Assembly (NCBI GenBank): GCA_947384285.1
Contig: CANDGI010000027.1
Location: forward strand, 1 to 38,475
Source: an uncultured Lachnospiraceae bacterium
GTDB taxonomy: Bacteria; Bacillota; Clostridia; Lachnospirales; Lachnospiraceae
DNA length: 38,475 nt
Direction: 5' to 3'
The notes below the pieces were generated by a model that saw only the letters and a list, made by a program, of their open reading frames with translations, was not told the origin of the DNA and ran no database searches. How positions within the stretch are numbered: the stretch's first letter is position 1; each line of letters opens with the position of its first letter. A program made the translations under genes and the position numbers. Shown piece by piece: positions 25,876 through 33,562 of the stretch.

Positions 25876-26728
25876 ATTATTATCTGCGGAATTTGTAAGG
25901 CTTTGGAAAAGCTTCGTGTTTCGGCTGGGGCTGTTCTTTTCGGCAGGGCTTGGTATTTTTATCATTGCAATGCGGTGGATGGATGTAAAGGCGCATCCGA
26001 AGATTTATGCAGAATTGCCAGCAGAATATACCTCTGCCGATGGATTGATTTTCATAGGAGGGATATATATCGTATTTGCCGCAGCTGTATTTGTGGGGAT
26101 ATTTACCGGGACGGAATATGGGGATGGAACCATCCGAAATAAGCTGGCAGTGGGACATAGCAGGAAAAACATTTATCTTTCCAAGCTTATAGCCTGCGGG
26201 GCAGCCTGCCTTACGATGCATGGATTGTATATAGCAGTTTCCCTGGCAGCAGGGCTCCTGCTCCTTGGCAGCATAACAATGGAACCAATAGAAATTCTTT
26301 CCTTCACAGGGGCTGGAATGGCGGCAATGATGGCTATGACGGCAATTCTGCTCCTGCTTGCCATGTCCATCCAAAATAAAGCCGCCGGCTCTGTGGCCTG
26401 CCTGCTCCTAACCATGATTATGCTGTTCGCATCCCTGACAATCTGGCAAAGGCTCAGCGCGCCGGAATACCATGACGCCTATGCTTACGTAAACGAAAAT
26501 ACAGGAGAAGTGATAACCGGGGAAAAAGAGGAAAACCCAAAATACTTAACAGGTACAAAACGCAAAGTATATGAATTTTTAAATAATTTCCTTCCAGTTT
26601 CCCAACTATACCAAATCGCATTGAATGATAGCCAAAATTTGGGTACAATGATAATGTATGACTGCTTAATCATCTGTCTTTCAACAGGCGCAGGCATTGT
26701 CATCTTCCAGAAAAAAGACTTAAAATAG
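25868..26728 (+). CDS. ABC-2 type permease
   Basis: A 286-residue integral membrane protein with about six hydrophobic segments. One lies near the N-terminus (LGLFFSAGLGIFIIAM); the others start around LIFIGGIYIVFAAAVFVG. The motif FTGTEYGDGTIRNKLAVGHS is typical of BcrB-like and lantibiotic-immunity permeases. A loop of about 70 residues (SAPEYHDAYAYVNENTGEV onward) lies before the last span and is probably extracytoplasmic. ATG 25868 has GGGGGTG behind it and overlaps the ATPase gene, so the two are translationally coupled. The substrate is unknown. Confidence 0.88.
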   Translation: MNRLLSAEFVRLWKSFVFRLGLFFSAGLGIFIIAMRWMDVKAHPKIYAELPAEYTSADGLIFIGGIYIVFAAAVFVGIFTGTEYGDGTIRNKLAVGHSRKNIYLSKLIACGAACLTMHGLYIAVSLAAGLLLLGSITMEPIEILSFTGAGMAAMMAMTAILLLLAMSIQNKAAGSVACLLLTMIMLFASLTIWQRLSAPEYHDAYAYVNENTGEVITGEKEENPKYLTGTKRKVYEFLNNFLPVSQLYQIALNDSQNLGTMIMYDCLIICLSTGAGIVIFQKKDLK

Positions 26729-26781
26729 CAAACAATCAATCTTTCCGTCCGCAACCCAATATGAAACGTTCGCTATCGCAT

Positions 26782-26804
26782 AGTTAAGACATCAGTTAAG
26801 ACAT
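26782..26804 (+). repeat. Direct repeat AGTTAAGACAT x2 upstream of the histidine kinase
   Basis: Two perfect 11-bp copies (26782-26792 and 26794-26804) separated by one base, ending four bases before the kinase ribosome binding site. The 12-bp period is like that of the repeats before the ABC genes, but the sequence differs. Confidence 0.6.
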
Positions 26805-26816
26805 AATGGAGGACTT

Positions 26817-27704
26817 ATGGAACATTGGTTTATGATATTTATGGGCATAATGGCTGTCATTATCCTTGTACTGTCCGCAAAAATATATCTGCTGCAAAAA
26901 GCCGCAAAGGAGATAAAAACCGGATTTGCCCACAGGCTTTCATCCGACACCAACACATTGATTGATATTTCCAGCAATGACAAATATATGTGCAGCCTGG
27001 CAGATGACATCAATATCCAGCTGCGGGAACTCCAAAAGCAGCGGCATCAGTTTTTACAGGGTGACATGGAGCTGAAAAATGCCGTTTTGAATATTTCCCA
27101 TGATTTGCGCACCCCACTGGCCGCCATCTGCGGATACCTGGATTTGCTGGAAGAGGAGGAAAAGACAGAAAACTGTGGACGGTATCTTTCGGTCATCCGG
27201 GATCGTGCACAGATGATGGCCCAGCTGACGGAAGAGCTCTTTCAATATTCGGTGGTTCTGGCAGGGGAGGATAAGCTTCAGAAAGAGCCGGTGGCAATCA
27301 ACCATGTATTGGAGGAAAGCATTGCTGCATTTTATGTTTCCCTTACGGAGCGGGGGATTAGGCCGAAGATACAGATTCCAGAAAAAAAGGTTGTCCGCAT
27401 GCTGGATCGTCCAGCATTGGCGCGTATCTTTTCCAATCTTTTGCAGAATGCCGTTACGTACAGCGATGGTGATTTGCGCATTGCTTTATCAGAAACAGGC
27501 GAGATTACGTTTGAGAATACAGCGCCCGGCTTAAGCAGGGTGCAGGCGGAACGGCTGTTTGACCGTTTCTACACGGTTGAGGCGGCCAGGACATCTACAG
27601 GGCTTGGCTTATCCATTGCAAAAGCCCTGGTTTTGCAGATGGACGGGACAATATCGGCAAAATATGAAAACAGCCAGTTAAGCATTTGTATTTTTTTCGA
27701 ATAA
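26817..27704 (+). CDS. Sensor histidine kinase
   Basis: 295 residues. A single N-terminal membrane span (about 5-27) leaves almost no extracellular part, then a linker and the dimerisation domain with His95 in NISHDLRTPLAAICGYLDLL. The ATPase domain has an N-box ARIFSNLLQNAVTYSDG and a G-box TSTGLGLSIAKALV. A short sensor part is typical of kinases that sense through a partner transporter (BceS-like). The neighbouring ABC genes fit that. ATG 26817 lies three bases after GGAGGA, an unusually tight spacing. Its partner is most likely the regulator at 23972. Confidence 0.92.
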   Translation: MEHWFMIFMGIMAVIILVLSAKIYLLQKAAKEIKTGFAHRLSSDTNTLIDISSNDKYMCSLADDINIQLRELQKQRHQFLQGDMELKNAVLNISHDLRTPLAAICGYLDLLEEEEKTENCGRYLSVIRDRAQMMAQLTEELFQYSVVLAGEDKLQKEPVAINHVLEESIAAFYVSLTERGIRPKIQIPEKKVVRMLDRPALARIFSNLLQNAVTYSDGDLRIALSETGEITFENTAPGLSRVQAERLFDRFYTVEAARTSTGLGLSIAKALVLQMDGTISAKYENSQLSICIFFE

Positions 27705-27732
27705 ATGATTCAAAATATATGAAAAAGAAATG

Positions 27733-27761
27733 TAGATTATCCTTCCAAGATGTGGTAAGAT
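27733..27761 (+). promoter_or_regulatory. Possible extended -10 promoter for the ParB/BMP-like gene
   Basis: TGGTAAGAT (27753-27761) gives an extended -10 with the weak -35 TAGATT (27733-27738) at 17 bp. Confidence 0.4.
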
Positions 27762-27851
27762 AGAGCCGAACATGAAATAGAGAGGAAAGAGAAGCCATAA
27801 GAACAAGAGTAAATACGAAAATTATGGTACGGCTGAATGCAGGAGGTCATT

Positions 27852-29771
27852 ATGGGAAGAGAAGATTACAGCAAAGCATTTAAATTAGGAAAAAAGGATT
27901 ACCAGACAAGGATGCTCCATGGGCAGCGGCCGATTCTGCAGGTACTGGATGACATTCTGCCAGAACGGGGCTCCTACTCAGAAGTGCCTCTTGGCCTGGT
28001 GCAGATTCCCATAGAGCAGATTGTAGGAACTAAGACATTTGGAAGGAGCAATTCTTTTGCAGGGAACTTTATGCCGATACTGAGGGAAGACACTGAATTT
28101 GCATCGAAATGGAGCAAGCTTTTGGATTCCCATCTGGAACAGGGGATTCGCGATCCAATAAAAGCTTATGAATATATGCACAAATTTTATGTGGTCGAAG
28201 GGAACAAACGGGTCAGCGTTATGAAATACCTGGAGGCAGTTTCCATTGCAGGGGATGTCACTCGTATTGTGCCCAAAAAGACCGAGGAAAAAGAAAACAG
28301 GATTTATTATGAATTTCTGGAGTTTTATGAGTTAGCACCCATCAATTATATTTGGTTTACCCAGGAGGGCAGGTTTGCCAAATTGCAGGAGGCGGTGGGA
28401 AAAGAGCCGGGGGAAGCGTGGACAGAGGAAGACCGGATGAAATTCAGCTCCATCTATACCCGGTTCAGCGCAGAGTACCGGGCAGAGGGCGGTGCGAAAC
28501 TGAATATTTCCACTGGGGATGCCTTTCTCTCATTCATTACCTTGTATGGATATGAGGCTGTAAATGAAAAAACCACCAGCGAGCTGCAGAAATTGATTGC
28601 AAAGAGCTGGGAGGAGTTTGTGCTGCTGGGAGAGGAATCCGAGGTTGAACTGAAAATGAAGCCGGTTCAAAAGAAAAAGTCGCTGCTTGATTTGATACAT
28701 CTGCCATCTTTAGCAGCGCCCCAGAAGCTGAAAATTGCTTTTATTTATGAAAAAACGCCAGGAACCTCTGCCTGGACCTATGCCCATGAATTGGGCAGGC
28801 TCCATCTGGAACAGACCTTCCCCGGGGAGGTACATACGGTCTGCTATGAAAATGGAACGCAGGAAAATATTGATACCCTCCTTGCAGATGCTGTCAATAC
28901 AGGGTGCGATCTGATTTTTACTACGACGCCGCCTTTTGCGCCAGCCAGCGTAAAAGCAGCCATTGACAACCCCAAAATACGGATTTTGAACTGTTCCCTG
29001 AATACGTCCCACCGTTACATCCGTACCTATTATTCCAGGATGTACGAAGCAAAATTTTTGATGGGGGCTATTGCGGGGGCGATGGCGGAGAATAACCGGC
29101 TGACTTATATTGCAGACTATCCGATTTATGGTTCCATAGCCAACATCAACGCTTTTGCCTTAGGGGCGAAGATGATTAACCCCAGGGCTAAGGTTTTCCT
29201 GGAATGGACGGCAAAAAAGGAGATGGATATTGAAGAAAACATCAGGAAAAACGGCTCCTCCGTTGTCTCTGGAAGAGATATGGTAATCCCTGAGGAGGCG
29301 TCCCGGTTTTTCGGTCTTTACCATATGGATGAGGGCCATCCCAGGAATTTTGCCATGCCCCTATGGCACTGGGGAAACTTCTATGAACAATTAATTTGGG
29401 CGATTTTAGATGGAACCTGGAAATATGATGATGATCCTTCTACCAAAAAGGCCATCAATTATTGGTGGGGGATGTCAGAAAATGTTATTGACGTGGTTTT
29501 TTCCAAATATCTGCCCATTGGGTTAAAACGCCTGGCAGGATTGCTGAAATCCTCCATCAGCGCCGAGCTGTTCCATCCATTTTCCGGCATTTTATATTCC
29601 CAGACGGGAATCGTAACAGATGATCCAGAGCATACCCTTTCCCCAGAGGAAATTATGACCATGGATTGGCTGGCGGAAAATGTCATTGGGGCTATTCCCA
29701 AAAAGGAAGAGTTGAAAGAGCAGGCAAAACCGATTATCAAGCAGCAAGGGATAAAAAAACAGGAAGGTTAG
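27852..29771 (+). CDS. BMP-family binding domain fused to a ParB-like N-terminal domain, no signal peptide
   Basis: 639 residues. The first 150 look like a ParB/sulfiredoxin-type fold: LVQIPIEQIVGTKTFGRSNS, then IRDPIKAYEYMHKFYVVEGN and KRVSVMKYLE at about 119-128, matching the ParB pattern of a GxRR-like loop after 'IxVxxxDGxYxVxEG'. A helical linker follows. From about 290 a BMP-type substrate-binding domain begins (LKIAFIYEKTPGTSAWTYA, then IFTTTPPF, GAIAGAM, GSIANINAFALGAKM). BMP proteins are normally lipoproteins that bind nucleosides for ABC import. There is no signal peptide or lipobox here, so this protein is cytoplasmic and probably a nucleoside-sensing regulator. AGGAGGT precedes ATG 27852. 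It is followed by a phosphoesterase. Confidence 0.75.
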   Translation: MGREDYSKAFKLGKKDYQTRMLHGQRPILQVLDDILPERGSYSEVPLGLVQIPIEQIVGTKTFGRSNSFAGNFMPILREDTEFASKWSKLLDSHLEQGIRDPIKAYEYMHKFYVVEGNKRVSVMKYLEAVSIAGDVTRIVPKKTEEKENRIYYEFLEFYELAPINYIWFTQEGRFAKLQEAVGKEPGEAWTEEDRMKFSSIYTRFSAEYRAEGGAKLNISTGDAFLSFITLYGYEAVNEKTTSELQKLIAKSWEEFVLLGEESEVELKMKPVQKKKSLLDLIHLPSLAAPQKLKIAFIYEKTPGTSAWTYAHELGRLHLEQTFPGEVHTVCYENGTQENIDTLLADAVNTGCDLIFTTTPPFAPASVKAAIDNPKIRILNCSLNTSHRYIRTYYSRMYEAKFLMGAIAGAMAENNRLTYIADYPIYGSIANINAFALGAKMINPRAKVFLEWTAKKEMDIEENIRKNGSSVVSGRDMVIPEEASRFFGLYHMDEGHPRNFAMPLWHWGNFYEQLIWAILDGTWKYDDDPSTKKAINYWWGMSENVIDVVFSKYLPIGLKRLAGLLKSSISAELFHPFSGILYSQTGIVTDDPEHTLSPEEIMTMDWLAENVIGAIPKKEELKEQAKPIIKQQGIKKQEG

Positions 29772-29779
29772 TTTACAAA

Positions 29780-30406
29780 ATGAAGATACTGGCAATTGCA
29801 GATGAAGAATCTAAGGGGTTATGGGAATATTTTGATAAGAGCAAGCTTAAGGATATTGATTTGATTATCTCCTGCGGAGATTTAGATCCTGCTTATCTCT
29901 CTTTTTTGGTGACCCTTTCTTCTGTGCCGGTATTGTATGTACATGGAAACCATGATGGGAAATACGATAAATTTCCGCCGGATGGATGCATCTGTATTGA
30001 AGACCAGATTTATGTCCATAAGGGCGTGAGGATTCTGGGATTAGGAGGATCCATGCGTTACAGTGCGGGAAAATATCAGTATACTGAGCGGCAGATGCGG
30101 CAGCGGGCGGCAAAGCTCCGGTTCAAGATTTTCCGGAAACGAGGGTTTGACATACTGGTAACCCATGCGCCCGCCTACCAGTTAAACGATGGGCGGGATC
30201 TGCCCCACCAGGGCTTCCAGGCCTTTCGAGCTTTGATTGAGAAGTACAGCCCTAAGTTTTTCCTTCATGGGCATGTGCATTTGTCTTATGGGGTGAACCA
30301 GAAGCGGTACGACAAGTACCAGGATACCCATGTCATCAATGCCTATGAGAAATGCGTGTTTGAGTTTGAGGATGAGAATCCTGGGGAGTCCTTGACGGTA
30401 TGGTAG
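29780..30406 (+). CDS. Metallophosphoesterase (calcineurin-like)
   Basis: 208 residues. The motifs are IISCGDLDPAYL (GD with two metal ligands), VPVLYVHGNHDG (GNHD), VTHAPAYQLND and FFLHGHVHLSYG (GHxH). The first metal-binding motif, usually DxH, is replaced by ADEESKGLWE, so the site lacks the first His. Members of this small group act as phosphodiesterases with unknown substrates. The gene lies 8 bp after the BMP-type gene with AGGAAGG upstream, so it is likely in the same operon and may have a linked nucleotide-related role. Confidence 0.85.
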   Translation: MKILAIADEESKGLWEYFDKSKLKDIDLIISCGDLDPAYLSFLVTLSSVPVLYVHGNHDGKYDKFPPDGCICIEDQIYVHKGVRILGLGGSMRYSAGKYQYTERQMRQRAAKLRFKIFRKRGFDILVTHAPAYQLNDGRDLPHQGFQAFRALIEKYSPKFFLHGHVHLSYGVNQKRYDKYQDTHVINAYEKCVFEFEDENPGESLTVW

Positions 30407-30497
30407 CCCCTTGTCTGGCTGCGTTTTTGTTTTACGATTCCATGGGTATCCATACTTTTAAGAAGAGTGCAGTTATTCTTAAGAATATATCAAATCA

Positions 30498-30626
30498 ATG
30501 GAAGAGCTGGATGGTATGATCGGGCAGAAAAACCTTCCGGGATTGTGGATGTCTATTGCGCCTGTCGTCGTTCCTCTGGTACTGATTCCTGCAAACACCA
30601 TTTTAGGCATGACCCACGCTGGTTAG
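30498..30626 (+). pseudogene. C-terminal or internal remnant of a GntP-like permease
   Basis: Within the 465-bp gap between the phosphoesterase and recQ (30407-30872), one frame reads MEELDGMIGQKNLPGLWMSI then APVVVPLVLIPANTILGM and stops at TAG 30624-30626. The LPGLWMSIAPVVVPLVLI stretch resembles a membrane segment of the GntP/gluconate permease family. Only 42 residues remain and no ribosome binding site is present, so it is a fragment. The rest of the gap holds the recQ promoter and nothing else recognisable. Confidence 0.5.
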
Positions 30627-30633
30627 TGTGGGT
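30612..30633 (+). terminator. Short hairpin at the end of the permease remnant
   Basis: The stem ACCCACGCT (30612-30620) with AGTGTGGGT (30625-30633) has one G-U pair. It is followed by ATACTAGTTTTA, so it is a weak terminator. Confidence 0.4.
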
Positions 30634-30716
30634 TATACTAGTTTTACCCTCTTTCCCCATTCCGTGAAAAGCAACAATCAGGTTTCAATAATTCGGGTTT
30701 ATATTGGCAGAAATTC

Positions 30717-30745
30717 TTGAACATGGGATGTATATCTGCTATATT
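30717..30745 (+). promoter_or_regulatory. recQ promoter
   Basis: TTGAAC (30717-30722), 17-bp spacer, TATATT (30740-30745). It leaves a leader of about 120 nt before recQ. Confidence 0.6.
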
Positions 30746-30872
30746 AGATATTGCAAATATTTATGAAGCGGCTGCTGTCAAGAAATGACAAAGGTTGCGC
30801 AAAATACCGTATATAAATTCCACTTCTCGGCAGCCCGCAAGAATTCCAAGAAAGAAGAGATAAAAATATACT

Positions 30873-33140
30873 ATGGACAAACATGAAATCTTAAAAAAAT
30901 ATTTTGGTTACAGCCAGTTTCGAAAAGGGCAGGAAACCCTCATAGACGCCGTTTTATCCGGCAGGGATGTGTTGGGTGTTATGCCCACCGGCGCTGGGAA
31001 GTCTTTATGCTACCAGATACCAGCGCTTCTTTTTCCAGGCATTACCCTCGTTATCTCACCTCTCATTTCTCTTATGAAAGACCAGGTACAGTCTTTGAAT
31101 CAGGCAGGAATCCATGCCGCTTATATCAACAGTTCTTTAACAGAAAACCAGATTGCAAAGGCGTTAAAGCTTGCAGCCAAGGGAACCTATAAAATCATTT
31201 ACGTTGCGCCGGAACGGTTAGAAACCTACGGTTTCCTGGAATTTGCAAGGCACGCGGAAATATCCATGCTTACGGTGGACGAAGCCCACTGTATTTCCCA
31301 GTGGGGACAGGATTTCCGCCCCAGCTATTTAAAGATTGTAAGGTTTATGCAGGAGCTGGACAAACGTCCCATTGTAAGCGCGTTTACGGCAACCGCTACC
31401 GAAAATGTCCAGGAGGACATCATCTGTGTCCTTGGATTGCAGGAACCAGAATTTCTTGTGACAGGATTCGACAGGAGCAACCTTTATTTTGCCGTTGAGA
31501 CGCCCAAAAAGAAGGATGATTATGTTCTGGATTACATAAAAGACCACCCTGGCGACAGCGGGATTATCTATTGCGCCACCAGGAAAAGTACCGACAGCCT
31601 GTATGAGAAAATGCAGGCAGATGGGATTTTGCCAGCAAAATACCATGCGGGGCTTGGGAAGGAAGAGCGGAGAGAGAACCAGGAGGATTTTGTCTATGAC
31701 AGGCGTCCGGTTATGGTTGCCACCAATGCATTCGGCATGGGGATTGACAAATCAAACGTCCGGTATGTGATTCACTATAACATGCCCCAAAGCCTGGAGA
31801 ATTATTATCAGGAGGCAGGCAGGGCGGGAAGGGACGGGGAACCTTCCGAATGCATTTTGCTTTATTCTCCTCAGGACATTATGATTAATCAATTTTTGAT
31901 AGAAAATAAGGAGCCGAACCCAGAGTTTACCAGGGAGGAGCTTGCCGCTATCCAGGAGCGGGACGCAGAGCGGCTTCGCATTATGAATTATTACTGCTTG
32001 ACCTCAAATTGCCTGCGCGCTTATATTTTAAATTATTTTGGAGAGCGGGGAAAAGAAACATGTCAGAACTGCTCCAATTGCCAGAAAGAGTTTGTGGAGA
32101 CAGACATGACAGAAGAAGCGGTTGAAATTATCTCCTGTGTGAAGGAGCTTCGGGGCAGGTACGGCATCAACGTGGCAGCAGGCACATTGGCCGGGGCCCG
32201 CAGGGCAAAGCTTTTGGAATATGGGATGGAAGCATGCAAGTCCTATGGAAGATTAAGCAAGCTTGGGGAGCCGAAAATCAAACGTCTGATCAACCAGATG
32301 CTGGTGGAAGGGTATCTGGATTCCACAAAGGACAAATATGCTTTATTGAAGCTGGCTGCCAGAACCGATGAACTTACAGAGGGAATAGGGAAATTTACAT
32401 TAAAGGAAGCAGAACAGCTCCCCCAGCCGGAAAGGAAGCAGGATAGCGCTTCGGGAAACAGGCGGAAATCAGATATCCTCAATTCAAGGGGATTGGAGCT
32501 GTTTGACCGTCTGCGGAGCCTGCGCAGTGAAATTGCCAGGCAGGAAGCGCTGCCGCCCTACATTATTTTTTCCGATAAAACCTTGGTGGACATGTGTGTC
32601 AGGCTTCCCTTTGGACGGCAGGAAATGCTGGAGGTAAACGGCGTAGGGGAGCATAAATTTCAAAAATACGGCGAACCGTTTTTAAGGGAAATCAGGGAGT
32701 ATACCGGAGAAGAAAAAGAAAAACTGTATTTTGGGGACTTAGAAGAGGCAAGCCGTTATGGAAGAAAGCAGGGAAAGCCAAGCGGCGGAAAAGCAAAAAC
32801 TGCAAAAGCAGATTTTTTCCTTACCCGAAACCAGGCTGGACAGTTCCCATATGCCCAAAAGTACCTGGCGCCGGAGCTGGGGGAAAAGCTCAATGAACTG
32901 CGGGACCCGGAATGGGTCAAAAAAACATCAGGGGCAGAGATTATCCGCAGGTCACAGGAGCTGGGCTTGTCAGAAGAGAAAGCTGCAAACGGGATGAGGT
33001 ATCGGGTGGTTACAGAAAAGGGCGAGGAGGCAGGGCTTTTTCTTGGAACCAGGATCAGCAAAAAAGGAACAGAATATGAGGATATTTATTACGGGGAAAA
33101 GGCTCAGCGGATGGTGGTAGAGTGGTTTATTTCCCCGTGA
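30873..33140 (+). CDS. recQ: ATP-dependent DNA helicase RecQ
   Basis: A 755-residue 3'-5' DNA helicase of recombination and repair. Walker A is MPTGAGKS at 37-44, DEAH is at 136-139 followed by CISQWGQDFRP, and motif VI is QEAGRAGRDGEPSECILLY. The RQC zinc site follows (NCLRAYILNYFG, then ETCQNCSNC), then an HRDC domain around LPPYIIFSDKTLVDMCVRLP and EVNGVGEHKFQKYGEPF. About 120 residues beyond the HRDC domain form an extension not found in E. coli RecQ, ending with a DIYYGEKAQRMVVEW-like segment. The ribosome binding site is weak (AGAAAGAAGAG). recQ stands alone behind its own promoter. Confidence 0.94.
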   Translation: MDKHEILKKYFGYSQFRKGQETLIDAVLSGRDVLGVMPTGAGKSLCYQIPALLFPGITLVISPLISLMKDQVQSLNQAGIHAAYINSSLTENQIAKALKLAAKGTYKIIYVAPERLETYGFLEFARHAEISMLTVDEAHCISQWGQDFRPSYLKIVRFMQELDKRPIVSAFTATATENVQEDIICVLGLQEPEFLVTGFDRSNLYFAVETPKKKDDYVLDYIKDHPGDSGIIYCATRKSTDSLYEKMQADGILPAKYHAGLGKEERRENQEDFVYDRRPVMVATNAFGMGIDKSNVRYVIHYNMPQSLENYYQEAGRAGRDGEPSECILLYSPQDIMINQFLIENKEPNPEFTREELAAIQERDAERLRIMNYYCLTSNCLRAYILNYFGERGKETCQNCSNCQKEFVETDMTEEAVEIISCVKELRGRYGINVAAGTLAGARRAKLLEYGMEACKSYGRLSKLGEPKIKRLINQMLVEGYLDSTKDKYALLKLAARTDELTEGIGKFTLKEAEQLPQPERKQDSASGNRRKSDILNSRGLELFDRLRSLRSEIARQEALPPYIIFSDKTLVDMCVRLPFGRQEMLEVNGVGEHKFQKYGEPFLREIREYTGEEKEKLYFGDLEEASRYGRKQGKPSGGKAKTAKADFFLTRNQAGQFPYAQKYLAPELGEKLNELRDPEWVKKTSGAEIIRRSQELGLSEEKAANGMRYRVVTEKGEEAGLFLGTRISKKGTEYEDIYYGEKAQRMVVEWFISP

Positions 33141-33167
33141 GCCAGACAGCGCGCGTTTTTATGTCTT

Positions 33168-33372
33168 TTAATATTCAGGACTGAGCAGGAAGTCCGAGAT
33201 ATGCATTGTCTTAACGCCCTCATAGTTTCCGCCTGCAAAACGCTAAATACATGATGTTTTCAAGGCTGGATGCTGCGCTGTCTGCGTTGTATCCGAGAAC
33301 GCTGTACCGGAGGGCAGCATCTGCAAGATAGAATTTTTCCTGGGTTTTGAGAATTTTGCAGGCTCTGCTTTT
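33168..33372 (-). pseudogene. C-terminal remnant of a DUF4143-type AAA ATPase
   Basis: The minus strand of the 420-bp gap (33141-33562) reads KILKTQEKFYLADAALRYSV then LGYNADSAASSLENIMYL and stops. In the next frame it continues YEGVKTMHISDFLLSPEY to TAA 33168-33170. These are the C-terminal pieces of ATPases with a DUF4143 domain (KFYLxDxGLR, LEN-x-VYLEL, and the final I-x-x-x-DFLL). The sequence between them is missing and the frame is broken, so it is a decayed gene. Further upstream on the minus strand the similarity ends. Confidence 0.6.
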
Positions 33373-33460
33373 GGATCTCTCACAGCGGCATGCTTTTCCT
33401 TGAACGATTCTGCGATTATAAGCCGCAGAACTTTTTGATATTTTATTTCAGCATATTTGC

Positions 33461-33489
33461 TTGAAGTTCTTCCTTGAAATGTATATAAT
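33461..33489 (+). promoter_or_regulatory. Promoter of the radical SAM - DUF2344 - rng operon
   Basis: TTGAAG (33461-33466), 17-bp spacer, TATAAT (33484-33489). TTGACA at 33491 has no -10 at a good distance. Confidence 0.6.
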
Positions 33490-33562
33490 ATTGACAATCG
33501 GGTTTTAATAAACACAGGTTATAAAAAATTGTGAAGTTTATACAAAAATCGAAAGGAAGACT

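Noticed and set aside
33243-33515. 90-codon minus-strand frame with ATG
   Set aside because: The frame does not match the DUF4143-type ATPase pieces, which are read in other frames of the same strand. It is an accidental open frame over a remnant.
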